A DNA stretch of 64,000 bases. It comes from Sedimentitalea todarodis (GTDB taxonomy: Bacteria; Pseudomonadota; Alphaproteobacteria; Rhodobacterales; Rhodobacteraceae). The stretch covers positions 310,001-374,000 of the forward strand of contig NZ_JASMWN010000002.1 in NCBI RefSeq assembly GCF_032595355.1, written 5' to 3'. Shown in pieces: positions 17,594-26,001 of this stretch. Made by a program: the position numbers and the translations under genes. How positions within the stretch are numbered: the stretch's first letter is position 1; every line of letters starts with the position of its first letter. The notes under the pieces are model-generated. The model searched no databases, was not told where the DNA came from, and saw nothing but the letters and a program-made list of their open reading frames with translations.

Positions 17594-19138
17594 TTAGAGC
17601 CTCAGGTCGAGCCCGGATTGAACCAGGCGGTTTGGCATTGTGTTCTGTGTTTCTCCAGCGGCGTTGGCGGCGTCGGTCGCTGCGTGGCCGCCGTCTTGTG
17701 AGTGATCATGACCGCTCGACCCGTCGCTGTTGAATTCGAAACTCGCCTGCCCATAGCCAAGCTTCTGAAACTCTTGGGAAAGCTGCTCAATATGGCGGCG
17801 CATCAACTCGAGCGTTTCGGGCCGTTCGGATGTGATCAGGACGGTCACACCGGCGTCGCTCGTTGATAAGGCCATGCGCACCCGGCCAAGCTCTTCCGGG
17901 TTAAGCGCAATTTCAACCGTTTTGCCCGATTCACGGGCAAATATCTCGACCGCGTAGGCTGCGGCATTGCGCACTGTTTCCGGGCGGGCCAGGATCGTCT
18001 CTGCAGAAACTGACGGTGCGAAGCCTGTGGCACCAACTGATCTCGACGGGGCCCAGTCGGGTGATTCGCCCGCCGACACGAATGTCTCCAAACCTGCGGT
18101 TTCGGTCGCGGGGAACAACGAAGCCATACTTTCAGGACCATGCGCAAGCGGGTTGGAAATCTGCTCCTGAGATATGCTTGGGCGCGGTGTGCCCTTGGCA
18201 GGCGATCCGGTCGGGGCTTCAGTTTCAGGTGCTGTGACCCTGCGTCCCCCCTCATCCAAGCCAGTGGCAGGCGACACGTCCTGCACCCTCTCCTGACCGA
18301 TTTGCGCCATGTGATCAGTCGCTGGCTTGGCACCGCTGTACGGTTGCCGCCCTCCCCACACTTCGTTGAGCATGCCTGCAGCGCTTGCGGGGTTCTCGCT
18401 CGATTTTTCGACTGTATCGGTCGGAGATGGTACGTTGTTCGCGGACATCCGGGAGGTTGCGAGCAAGTCCTTATCGATTCCCTGCGCCCCATCCATTGCA
18501 TTCGTGGCCTTCACCTGCACCGCGGATGGAACATCCCTTTTCGTGCTGTGTAGGTTGGGCAGCCCCCATGAAACAGTCCCGGTTTCCCGCGCTCGGGATG
18601 TGTCGTTCAGCACTTTCTCTCCGAGCTGGGCTTTGCTCCCACTCTCCCCGCGCGCACCCCGCGACGGATCCCACTCCGGCGACCCTTGGGTCAGCGCTTC
18701 GGCACCCGAGACCTGCGGCAAACCGGCGACCTCAGAAAGATTCTCGTCCGCGTGGTTCGCCGTCAAGAACCTCTCGTCTCTGGGTTCGACAGGATCGGTT
18801 TGTCGAGCAGAATGTTCCGTGACCGTTTTTGCGGGCTTGGCGGTGAATGCCCCCACGTCGGCCATCAACGCCATATCGTCGGCCGTGTCATCACCCATGC
18901 CATCGGTCTCCCCGATCGTGGCAAACTCTATCTCGCTGCTCTCGGCATCGACCTCATTGGCCTCCGAACTCTGTGGTTCTGTTGGCGCGGGTTTTTTGTG
19001 AGCATCACCAAGCATCCTTGCGAGAGCAGATGCGAAGGTGGTTTCCTTGGCGTTGACTTCGGTTTCCACGCGAGATGCCGGACTGAGGGCATCCGGCGCT
19101 CCACCAGTTGGTCGGACAGGATGGGAATTGATCTGCAT
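17594..19138 (-). CDS. fliK: Flagellar hook-length control protein
   Basis: This 514-residue protein has the usual FliK structure. A long, poorly conserved, Ser/Glu/Thr-rich ruler region fills about residues 1-390. The C-terminal hook-length-control domain has KTVEIALNPEELGRVRMALS and ITSERPETLELMRRH, the part that switches export specificity through FlhB. It ends in a disordered His/Asp/Ala-rich tail. It is divergent from the rod-binding protein gene, with 109 bp between them for both promoters. Confidence 0.93.
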   Translation of the reverse strand: MQINSHPVRPTGGAPDALSPASRVETEVNAKETTFASALARMLGDAHKKPAPTEPQSSEANEVDAESSEIEFATIGETDGMGDDTADDMALMADVGAFTAKPAKTVTEHSARQTDPVEPRDERFLTANHADENLSEVAGLPQVSGAEALTQGSPEWDPSRGARGESGSKAQLGEKVLNDTSRARETGTVSWGLPNLHSTKRDVPSAVQVKATNAMDGAQGIDKDLLATSRMSANNVPSPTDTVEKSSENPASAAGMLNEVWGGRQPYSGAKPATDHMAQIGQERVQDVSPATGLDEGGRRVTAPETEAPTGSPAKGTPRPSISQEQISNPLAHGPESMASLFPATETAGLETFVSAGESPDWAPSRSVGATGFAPSVSAETILARPETVRNAAAYAVEIFARESGKTVEIALNPEELGRVRMALSTSDAGVTVLITSERPETLELMRRHIEQLSQEFQKLGYGQASFEFNSDGSSGHDHSQDGGHAATDAANAAGETQNTMPNRLVQSGLDLRL

Positions 19139-19247
19139 GCGTCACCAGAATTCTTTCTTGATGACCCGACCATCATCCAAACCAGTTACGGATATTTTAA
19201 CTGGAATGGCGTCATCCTCACAAAATCCGAGCAATTCGAGGCAATCC

Positions 19248-19535
19248 ATGACTCCACTGACACTGACCACACCTATGATCGCAAAGCCCGGAGTCGATGC
19301 GCGCGACACCCCGCTGCGACAGGCCGCGACCGAGCTTGAGGCCGCTTTTCTGACAGAAATGTTGAAATCGGCAGGGCTGGGAAAGTCCCGCGAGTCGATG
19401 GGAGGCGGCGCCGGTGAAGACCAGTATGCTTCCCTTCTGGTGCGGGCCCAAGCCGAACAAATAGCAAAAACCGGCGGCATCGGATTGGCCGAGTCGCTCT
19501 ATAATGCACTGAAGGAATCGCGTCATGACGGATGA
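19248..19535 (+). CDS. Rod-binding protein (FlgJ N-terminal domain only)
   Basis: This 95-residue protein is equivalent to the N-terminal rod-scaffold domain of FlgJ, with LRQAATELEAAFLTEMLKSA and YASLLVRAQAEQIAK. The C-terminal muramidase domain of enterobacterial FlgJ is absent, as usual in alphaproteobacteria, so a separate lytic enzyme is expected elsewhere. The start at MTPLTLTTPM is the only ATG giving family-like length. It overlaps the FlgN gene by 11 bases. Confidence 0.88.
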   Translation: MTPLTLTTPMIAKPGVDARDTPLRQAATELEAAFLTEMLKSAGLGKSRESMGGGAGEDQYASLLVRAQAEQIAKTGGIGLAESLYNALKESRHDG

Positions 19536-19884
19536 AACTCACCAAGACCTGATCGACGCACTGGATGACCTCCTGGGTCGTGAACGCGAGGCGCTTCTCG
19601 GCGGAAAGCTGGAGCAGATCGCCAAGCTGATGTCGGCAAAGGAAGACCTGGTAGACAGGTTCAATGCTCTGCCTCCGGAAGACCGGCCCACCCTTGAGAG
19701 CGTTCACCAGAAGGTGACACGCAATCAGGCGCTCCTGAACAGCGCTCTGGATGGGATCCGCGCGGTCGCGAACCGCATGGCAGACCTTCGGCGGGTGCGC
19801 TCCGGGCTCGAGACCTATGACCGCCGCGGCAACAAGCAGACCTTTGGAACGCAGACCAGTACCAACGTCGAAAAGCGCGCCTGA
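19525..19884 (+). CDS. flgN: FlgN-like flagellar chaperone
   Basis: This 119-residue, almost wholly helical protein has LDDLLGREREALLGGKLEQI near its start, the typical FlgN pattern. FlgN is the export chaperone for the hook-associated proteins FlgK and FlgL. The C-terminal tail (YDRRGNKQTFG) resembles the chaperone region that is proposed to bind the export gate. Gene position between the rod-binding protein and flagellin supports the call. Confidence 0.8.
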   Translation: MTDETHQDLIDALDDLLGREREALLGGKLEQIAKLMSAKEDLVDRFNALPPEDRPTLESVHQKVTRNQALLNSALDGIRAVANRMADLRRVRSGLETYDRRGNKQTFGTQTSTNVEKRA

Positions 19885-20031
19885 CGTTCAGTTTGAGGCA
19901 AATGCAATCAAACTTCGCCAAGCGGTTTAGGATTCCATTAGGACATAGCGCGCATGTTGATGAGGCATCTGAAACAAAAGGTGGCGCGAAACCGAAAGCA
20001 CGGTCTTCGCAGTAGTCAGAAAGACGTTTGG

Positions 20032-20049
20032 GCTGCCCGGAAGGGCGGC
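20032..20049 (+). promoter_or_regulatory. GNRA-capped hairpin in the flagellin mRNA leader
   Basis: GCTGCCC (20032-20038), loop GGAA and GGGCGGC (20043-20049) form a 7-bp stem with one G-U pair and a GNRA tetraloop, 45 bp before the flagellin ATG. A second GCTGCCC copy follows at 20066-20072, just before the ribosome-binding site AAGGA at 20081. In Caulobacter, FlbT acts on the flagellin 5' leader, so this is a reasonable target. That link is inference. Confidence 0.4.
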
Positions 20050-20093
20050 ATGAATCCGGGTAGAAGCTGCCCAATGACCAAAGGAACAATGCT

Positions 20094-20918
20094 ATGTCAA
20101 GCATTCTGACAAACAACAGCGCAATGGTTGCACTGCAAACCCTGAAATCCATCAATACCAATCTGGCCAAGACACAGGACCAGATTTCCACTGGCAAGGA
20201 TGTCGGTTCGGCCAAGGACAATTCTGCCATCTGGGCAATCTCCAAGGTGATGGAATCCGACGTGAGTGGCTTTCAGGCTGTTTCCGACTCGCTGTCCCTC
20301 GGTGAATCGACCGTTGCAGTCGCATCGGCGGGCGCAGAACAGATCACCAATGTTCTGAGTGACATGAAGGAAAAGGTGGTTGCGGCAACCGGTGAGAACG
20401 TTGACTACACCAAGCTGACGGCAGACATCAACGAATCGATTGCGCAGGTGACTTCGATCATCAATGCGTCGCAATTCAACGGAATGAACCTGCTGAATGA
20501 TGACGGCGTCGACCTGACAGTGACCTCTTCGATCGATCGCGACAATGCTGGTGCGATCACGGTTGCCGAGATCACCGTTACAGCGGTTGATTTCACATCG
20601 AACCTCGACCTGTCCGACATCGACGTTAGCGACGCCACCAACGCCGTTGCGTCAATCACGGCCCTCGAAGCGCATATTCAGACGGCCGTGGATGGCGCAG
20701 CCGCACTTGGTGCCTCGGCCAAACGCATTGCCGACCAGAACGTCTTTGTCGGTAAAGTGATGGATGCGATGAAGTCCGGTATCGGCAGTTTGGTCGATGC
20801 CGATATGGAAGCCGCATCGGCGCGCCTGCAGGCACTTCAGACGCAACAGCAGCTGGGTGTACAGGCGTTGTCGATCGCCAACCAGGCACCGCAATCCATC
20901 CTGTCGCTGTTCCGCTAA
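20094..20918 (+). CDS. Flagellin
   Basis: This 274-residue flagellin is of the short alphaproteobacterial type. The N-terminal D0/D1 helix begins MSSILTNNSAMVALQTLK and includes NLAKTQDQISTGKDV. The C-terminal D0 helix has LGVQALSIANQAPQSILSLF. The central part is short, so little of D2/D3 is present. It is exported by the flagellar type III system and polymerises into the filament. FlaF and FlbT follow immediately. Confidence 0.97.
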   Translation: MSSILTNNSAMVALQTLKSINTNLAKTQDQISTGKDVGSAKDNSAIWAISKVMESDVSGFQAVSDSLSLGESTVAVASAGAEQITNVLSDMKEKVVAATGENVDYTKLTADINESIAQVTSIINASQFNGMNLLNDDGVDLTVTSSIDRDNAGAITVAEITVTAVDFTSNLDLSDIDVSDATNAVASITALEAHIQTAVDGAAALGASAKRIADQNVFVGKVMDAMKSGIGSLVDADMEAASARLQALQTQQQLGVQALSIANQAPQSILSLFR

Positions 20919-20935
20919 CGGAACCATGGAACCGG

Positions 20936-20956
20936 CCGGGGCGTCACGCGCCCCGG
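20936..20956 (+). terminator. Intrinsic terminator after flagellin
   Basis: CCGGGGCG (20936-20943), loop TCACG and CGCCCCGG (20949-20956) form a perfect 8-bp GC stem, followed by TTTCCCTT. It lies 17 bp after the flagellin stop and should separate the abundant flagellin mRNA from flaF-flbT. Some readthrough would allow co-expression. Confidence 0.7.
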
Positions 20957-20994
20957 TTTCCCTTCTGAAGCACTCAGATATGTGAGGTCCTGAT

Positions 20995-21366
20995 TTGAAC
21001 GCCCTGTCCCAGGCGCACCGCGCCTATTCCGCCGCATCGGCCCCGACACGCACGACTCGGGGCACGGAATACGAAGCAATTGCCCGTATCACGACACGCA
21101 TTCGTTCTGCCGACGCAGAGGGAGCAGGTGGGTTCGCAGCACTTGCTGAAGCACTGAGCGACAATCGCAAGCTGTGGACGATCTTTGCCATTGACGTTGC
21201 CGACAAGGCAAACCCCTTGCCTGCGGATCTCAGGGCCCGGATCCTGTATCTGGCAGAGTTTACCAATCATCACACCAGCAAGGTTCTCGCGCGCCAGGCG
21301 ACAATCGAACCATTGCTAGAGATCAACACGGCCATCCTGCGCGGCCTCCGCGGCGGAACACAGTGA
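20995..21366 (+). CDS. flaF: Flagellar biosynthesis regulator FlaF
   Basis: This 123-residue helical protein matches FlaF, with LSQAHRAYSAASAPTRTTRG and ATIEPLLEINTAILRGL. FlaF is needed for flagellin synthesis or secretion in Caulobacter and acts opposite to FlbT. The only start that gives the conserved N-terminus is TTG, preceded by GTGAGGTCC. A rare TTG start in a dosage-sensitive regulator fits low expression. flbT follows after one base. Confidence 0.9.
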   Translation: MNALSQAHRAYSAASAPTRTTRGTEYEAIARITTRIRSADAEGAGGFAALAEALSDNRKLWTIFAIDVADKANPLPADLRARILYLAEFTNHHTSKVLARQATIEPLLEINTAILRGLRGGTQ

Positions 21367-21367
21367 T

Positions 21368-21772
21368 ATGAGCGGACTCATCCTCAAGCTTGCCCCCAAG
21401 GAACGTGTGCTCGTGAATGGCGCCGTCATCGAAAATGGCGACCGACGCAGTCGGCTTTCCATCGTGACGCCTGATGCCAACATCCTGCGGCTGCGCGACG
21501 CGATCCACCCCGAAGAGGCGACGACACCCGTTCGGCGTGTATGCTATGCCGCACAGCTGATACTTACTGGCGACAGCGATCCTGAAACGGCACGACATGC
21601 CTTGTTGCGACGTATCGAGGAATTGAGCCAGGTCTTCAAAGATGCCGATAGCCGTGCCTCACTGGCCGAGGCAACGGATGCACTCATCGCAGAGCATCAT
21701 TACAGATGTCTAAAAGCCCTGCGAAGTCTGATGCCGCGCGAAGACCGGCTCTTGGCGGCGCGCCCTTCATGA
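21368..21772 (+). CDS. flbT: Flagellar biosynthesis repressor FlbT
   Basis: This 134-residue protein has the FlbT signature LKLAPKERVLVNGAVIENGD at its N-terminus and RVCYAAQLILTGD in the middle. FlbT binds the flagellin mRNA leader and limits its translation or stability until the hook is complete. Its gene position after flagellin and flaF is standard. The stop overlaps the ATG of the DUF1217 gene. Confidence 0.94.
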   Translation: MSGLILKLAPKERVLVNGAVIENGDRRSRLSIVTPDANILRLRDAIHPEEATTPVRRVCYAAQLILTGDSDPETARHALLRRIEELSQVFKDADSRASLAEATDALIAEHHYRCLKALRSLMPREDRLLAARPS

Positions 21773-22578
21773 CCTTCCAGCCAGTCGTCGTTGGCTCGGG
21801 AATCGCGGGCTGGAAATTTCTGCAGCGGACTTACGAGCCGCAGTTTGATGCGTTCGAGAAGTCGTCCCAACTGTCACGAAACATAGAGTACTTTACCGAT
21901 ACCATCGGTACGATCGAAACGGCGGAAGACCTCGTAAAGAACCGTCGTGTCCTGTCCGTCGCCCTTGGTGCCTTCGGGCTTCAGGATGATCTGGATAATC
22001 GGTATTTCATCCAGAAAATACTAGAAGACGGTACCGCAAGCGATGATGCCCTGGCCAACAAATTGGCCGACGATCGGTACAAGCGGCTGAGCGCTGCGTT
22101 TGGATTTGGGCCAGGAGAAGCAAAGACCACTGCCAACCCGCAGAAGATGGCGAAAATCGTTGAGAATTTCAAAGTTCAATCGTTTGAAATCTCAGTCGGT
22201 GAACAAAACGACACCATGCGAGTTGCCCTCTATGCACAACGAGAATTGGCAAGCCTTGCAAATGAAGAAATGAGCGAGGAAGCAAAATGGTACACACTGA
22301 TGGGATTGCCGCCTCTCAGGTCCCTGTTCGAAACCTCTTTGGGTTTACCCGCGTCGTTCGGACAGATCGATATTGATCAACAGTACGAAGTTTTTCGGGA
22401 AAGGACCCGGTCTGTAACCGGGGACGACACGGTCGCGCAATTCGCAAACACCGAAAACATAGAGCGCCTGACACAGCTGTTTCTTGCGCGATCCCAGATC
22501 GCGGAGATCGGCACCGGTGCGACCGCAAATGCCAATGCACTGACGTTGCTAGAGGGCCTTGCCTCGCAAATCAGGTGA
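21769..22578 (+). CDS. DUF1217 flagellar-cluster protein
   Basis: This 269-residue protein belongs to DUF1217, which occurs in alphaproteobacterial flagellar clusters. MTFQPVVVGSGIAGWKFLQ opens the protein and IEYFTDTIGTIETAEDLVKN gives the repeat-like helical pattern of the family. No signal peptide is seen and no function is proven. The ATG overlaps the flbT stop. It is the last intact gene before the decayed insertion sequences, which may have cut the original operon here. Confidence 0.82.
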   Translation: MTFQPVVVGSGIAGWKFLQRTYEPQFDAFEKSSQLSRNIEYFTDTIGTIETAEDLVKNRRVLSVALGAFGLQDDLDNRYFIQKILEDGTASDDALANKLADDRYKRLSAAFGFGPGEAKTTANPQKMAKIVENFKVQSFEISVGEQNDTMRVALYAQRELASLANEEMSEEAKWYTLMGLPPLRSLFETSLGLPASFGQIDIDQQYEVFRERTRSVTGDDTVAQFANTENIERLTQLFLARSQIAEIGTGATANANALTLLEGLASQIR

Positions 22579-22641
22579 GAGGGCCATGATCATATCCAGC
22601 TGATAGATTGATTGTAGGCACGGGCAGGAGGGGTCCATAAG

Positions 22642-23390
22642 ATGCACAAGACCGCGAATTGGTCGGCTCGCAACATCACACCGAAGCACCGCGGATCGCT
22701 GACAATCCGGTTTGAACCGCAATTGGTCCAGGCACCGCCGCCGATCGGCAAACGCGGTCGGCCGAGGCGTTTCTTCGAAGTGCGATCCAGCGCTTCCCGA
22801 CTTTGAAACTCCTCTGCGGCATGCCATTGAGGCAAACAACCGGTTCATCCAAAGCCTGTTGCGATGGGTTGGGCTGTGCCGGATTTCAGCCGGATTTCCG
22901 GCCATCAACGAAGGCCGAATGCGACCCTGTTGTATCGCGGCTTCTACCACTCGCTCAACATTCTCATCGACAGCAACATAGGGGATGCCAATGTGCTGCC
23001 CCGACTCCTGAACAAATCCCACGCGATCGAAAACCCTAGCTGGTCACGGCGGATGGAACTCGCGAGTGTCGCGGACACAACGAGGCGATTGTCGCCATCC
23101 CACCGTAAAAGACTGTCAAGCCCGGTACGCCGACGATCACAGGGGCAATTGCTCGCAATGACACCTTGAATTCCCCAGGTGCTTTGGACGGACGCAGTGG
23201 CCAAAACCAACAGGCTACCACCGCAAGAACCGTGTCGAGACGCAAGATGTGAAATCTCTTGCTGCGTCAACCATCGCAATGGGCTTCGTCAAACAAGGCG
23301 TTGATCTCTAGCTCCGGATTGCTGTGCTCAAAGGCGACATCGCTGCAAACATACCACTGATACGTAAGTGGTGGCAGTGAGGTAATTCCA
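22642..23390 (+). pseudogene. Degenerate IS5-family (IS903-like) transposase
   Basis: Pieces of a DDE transposase appear in order but in changing frames. MHKTANWSARN and KHRGSLTIRFEPQ open it at 22642, with an in-frame stop at 22804. LKLLCGMPLRQTTG follows in another frame, then FIQSLLRWVGL in a third, WAVPDFS, LLYRGFYHSLNILIDS, NEAIVAIPP with a stop, and WPKPTGYHRKNRVET near 23200. The order matches IS903-group transposases I know (GMALRQTTGFVESLLRL..GLDW.VPDFSTL..). At least five frameshifts or stops show it is long dead. Terminal inverted repeats and target duplication could not be fixed. Confidence 0.75.
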
Positions 23391-23738
23391 GCAGTCCTCC
23401 TGCGACTACGGGTCGCAAACGCCCGCAATTTCCCTGAATACGTTCATGTATCAGCGCGCCCTGATCCGAAGTAGGATGGCTTTGATAGAGGCCGCAAGAT
23501 AGGCCCGGCCGGGGAAAGGGAATGTCCGGCCGGCAACCGGATTGTAGTATTGAGCGCAGCGCTGCCGTTACCCGGCAGCGGCTTGCTCTATCACCCTTGA
23601 ACTCGGTCTGCTGTTTCGGGAGTTGACGACCTCACGCATGAGGCACAACTGCGTCTCAGTGTCCATCAGAGAACATCTTGAATCTTTGGAATCACATGTG
23701 AACCTTCGACTGAGGCAAGGTTTTGCAGAAGCTTCCGG
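23391..23738. other. Spacer between two dead insertion sequences, with two hairpins
   Basis: No gene is supported here. CCGGCCGG at 23505-23512 and again at 23526-23533 can pair, and GCTGCCG (23561-23567), loop TTACC and CGGCAGC (23573-23579) form a perfect 7-bp stem. These could be the displaced terminators of the flagellar operon or remains of IS ends. GAACATCTTGAATC around 23670 could be the left end of the next IS. Confidence 0.4.
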
Positions 23739-24285
23739 ATGTGGACGAACGAGAACCGCGGTCGTTATGACCGAAATGGTCTGCGCCATCCCAGCGATTT
23801 GACCGACGAGGAAAGTTGGGTCTTGATTGACCCACAGGGCTTTGACGCCGGCAAGAAGATCAAGGGCAAGAAGCGCCACATCCTCGTCGATACCCAAGGT
23901 CTTTTTGATGCAAGTCATCGTACATTCGGCCGGAATCCAGGACCGCGACGCAAGCGTCATGCTGATCGGCGCACTGTTCGGACGGTATCCATCATTGCCG
24001 AAAGTTCACGCCGACAGCGGCTACCAGGGACCAATGTTCCAAGATTGGCCGAATAAGGTATGTTGCAAGATCAATGTTGAAATCGTCAAGCGCACGGATG
24101 TCGGCAATTTCGTCGTCCTGCCCAGGCGGTGGGTGGTCGAGCGGACCATAGGATGGCTCAATCGCTGCCGCCGTCTGGCATAGGACTGGGAGTGCCTGAA
24201 CCAGAACGCGTTGGCATTCGTGCGATTGGCTTCAATTCGAGCGATGCTCCGAAGACTTTGCCAAAAAACGGTTATGGCCTCGGAC
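23739..24285 (+). pseudogene. Degenerate, internally deleted IS5-family transposase
   Basis: The N-terminus MWTNENRGRYDRNGLRHPSD is intact, but after DLTDEESWVLI the sequence jumps to DPQGFDAGKKIKGKKRHILV, so most of the N-terminal half is deleted. Near 23905 the frame shifts and the reading continues as VIVHSAGIQDRDASVMLIGA, VHADSGYQGPMF, INVEIVKRTDVGNFVVLPRR and TIGWLNRCRRLA. An in-frame TAG at 24181 interrupts the conserved DWECLNQNALAF. It is clearly related to the common Roseobacter IS5-family element. It ends against the 3' end of the GntR gene. Confidence 0.8.
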
Positions 24286-24297
24286 GGACTCTCAGTC

Positions 24298-24972
24298 CTA
24301 CAGATGCCGAAGACGGTATTTCTCGAGAATGCCGAGCAATATTCCCTTGGCATCGGTCCGGTGCGCATGATGGAGCTGGCGTGCCTTAAGGGCATCCCCT
24401 GATCGGATGGCTTCGAGGACACCACGGTGATCCTGGTTTGATTTCAATGGCAACGGGCGGAATTGCAGCGTCAGGGCGCGGGCGCGGCGCACCTGATCCA
24501 CCATCATGGCTGCGATGGACTGCACGCGGCTGTTCTTGCCGAGCCAAACGAGTTCAGCATGAAATTGGTCATCGGCGAGCGCCCAGGCCTCTAGGTTCTC
24601 GTGTTCAAGCGCGTCGTCCATGTCATTGATCGCTTGCGTGAGCTTTGATAAATCCGCGTCTGAATATCCCATGCGGGCAGCGTTTTCGGCGGACAGGCTT
24701 TCAAGTTCTGTCAGGACTTCGTAGATGTCCCGCATGTCGTCAGGTGCCAGGGCAAGGACACGTAGTCCCTTGCGGGGTCGCATTTCTACCAGACCTTGCG
24801 CCGCAAGCAACATGGCCGCCTCGCGAACGGGCGTGCGGGACATGCCCAGACGGTCTGCCAATTCACTTTCGAGATGATCGGAGCCAGCACCAAGCTCGCC
24901 GGAAAAGATCAATCGGCGCAATTCCTCGACCGCTCTCTGGGTGTTGGACATCTGTTTTGCACCGCCATCCAT
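24298..24972 (-). CDS. GntR family transcriptional regulator, FCD subfamily
   Basis: This 224-residue regulator has an N-terminal GntR winged HTH (about residues 10-75, LESELADRLGMSRTPVREA) and a C-terminal FCD ligand domain with DDQFHAELV and the metal-binding His pair region (DHRGVLEAI, HHAHR). An alternative start at MSNTQ, seven codons on, is equally good. It is the last gene of the dehydrogenase operon and most likely controls this operon and the divergent transporter. Its stop is adjacent to the IS remnant, but the protein is complete. Confidence 0.92.
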   Translation of the reverse strand: MDGGAKQMSNTQRAVEELRRLIFSGELGAGSDHLESELADRLGMSRTPVREAAMLLAAQGLVEMRPRKGLRVLALAPDDMRDIYEVLTELESLSAENAARMGYSDADLSKLTQAINDMDDALEHENLEAWALADDQFHAELVWLGKNSRVQSIAAMMVDQVRRARALTLQFRPLPLKSNQDHRGVLEAIRSGDALKARQLHHAHRTDAKGILLGILEKYRLRHL

Positions 24973-24978
24973 TCGCGA

Positions 24979-26001
24979 TCAGATCCTTATTTTGGTTCCA
25001 GTCTCGGTAGAGCGGTATATCCCATCTCGCACGCGGATCACAGTCAGGTAATCCTGGCAGGTGTTCTCAAGCTCAGAGCCATTGAGCCGTGCGCAAACCA
25101 CATGAGCCTGCAAGGCGCGAACGCAGTCACCGCCAAATCCCTGCCATCTGTCAGGCGCCAGAACCTGCCGGGTATCCAGATGACCGAACCTGCGCATTGT
25201 GACACTGCCATCCCCCAGGAGCGTCAGAGCACCGTCGGTCCCCTCGATCAGCGCTTCACCCATGGTACGGCGTTGATTGTCCGACGCGTGATCAAGCAGG
25301 CGATTGCCGTCAAAGAGCGCACGCACGCCGGACGGGTGATCAAGCAGGACAAAGCCTGCATCCTCACCGGCCAACACGGGATTGATGCGCCGCAGGTCGG
25401 CATAGACTGCGACAGGATCACCAAACAGATAGCGGAACGTATCGATCCAATGCACGCCCGTCTCGTGGATCAGCAGTTGGGGCATGGAATGAAAGTAGGG
25501 TTGCCGGTCGAGATAGGCACGCGGCCCCTGGCCGTCACCAGGACGCAGACGGAACGTGGCCTGAAGGATTGTGCCGATGCCGCCGGCGTCGATGACGGCC
25601 TTGATTGCACGGTACCATGGCATGAAGCGAAAGTTCTCGTGCACGACCACCGTCACGCCCGCCGCCTGGGCCTCGGCTGCGATTTGGGTGGCCTCTGCAA
25701 GGTCGAGGCAAAAGGGCTTTTGGCAAATGACGGTGGGAATCCCTGCCGCAATTGCCGTTCGAATCGATGCTGCATGGCCGGCAGGTGGCAGGATGATATC
25801 GAGGATGTCTGGCTTGGTCTGTTCGATCATTCGGTCGAGATTATCGAAGGCCGTCAGTCCGGTGGCCACCGCAGCGTCCAGGTCGAGATCCGTCGCTCCG
25901 ACAAGCGTGACCTCTTTGATACGCGCCCATGCATCATAATGAAACTGGCTGAAATATCCCGCACCAAGGCACGCAACGCGCAGAGGCGCCATCGCCGTCA
26001 T
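24979..26001 (-). CDS. Gfo/Idh/MocA family oxidoreductase
   Basis: This 340-residue NAD(P)-dependent dehydrogenase has an N-terminal Rossmann fold (RVACLGAGYFSQFHYDAW) and the cofactor-side QKPFCLD, equivalent to the EKP motif. A C-terminal alpha/beta domain follows, with the HETGVHWID catalytic region. Family members oxidise sugars, inositols and related polyols, and some act on amino-acid-like compounds. The substrate here is unknown. Its ATG overlaps the stop of the upstream dehydrogenase gene (ATGA), so the two act in one pathway. Confidence 0.9.
   Translation of the reverse strand: MTAMAPLRVACLGAGYFSQFHYDAWARIKEVTLVGATDLDLDAAVATGLTAFDNLDRMIEQTKPDILDIILPPAGHAASIRTAIAAGIPTVICQKPFCLDLAEATQIAAEAQAAGVTVVVHENFRFMPWYRAIKAVIDAGGIGTILQATFRLRPGDGQGPRAYLDRQPYFHSMPQLLIHETGVHWIDTFRYLFGDPVAVYADLRRINPVLAGEDAGFVLLDHPSGVRALFDGNRLLDHASDNQRRTMGEALIEGTDGALTLLGDGSVTMRRFGHLDTRQVLAPDRWQGFGGDCVRALQAHVVCARLNGSELENTCQDYLTVIRVRDGIYRSTETGTKIRI

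Noticed and set aside
23568..23960. 130-codon minus-strand frame between and across the IS remnants
   Set aside because: It is antisense to recognisable transposase residues, and the rest has no motif.
22579..24297. Possible prophage or integrative element end
   Set aside because: No integrase, tRNA or att-like repeat was found; only transposase debris.
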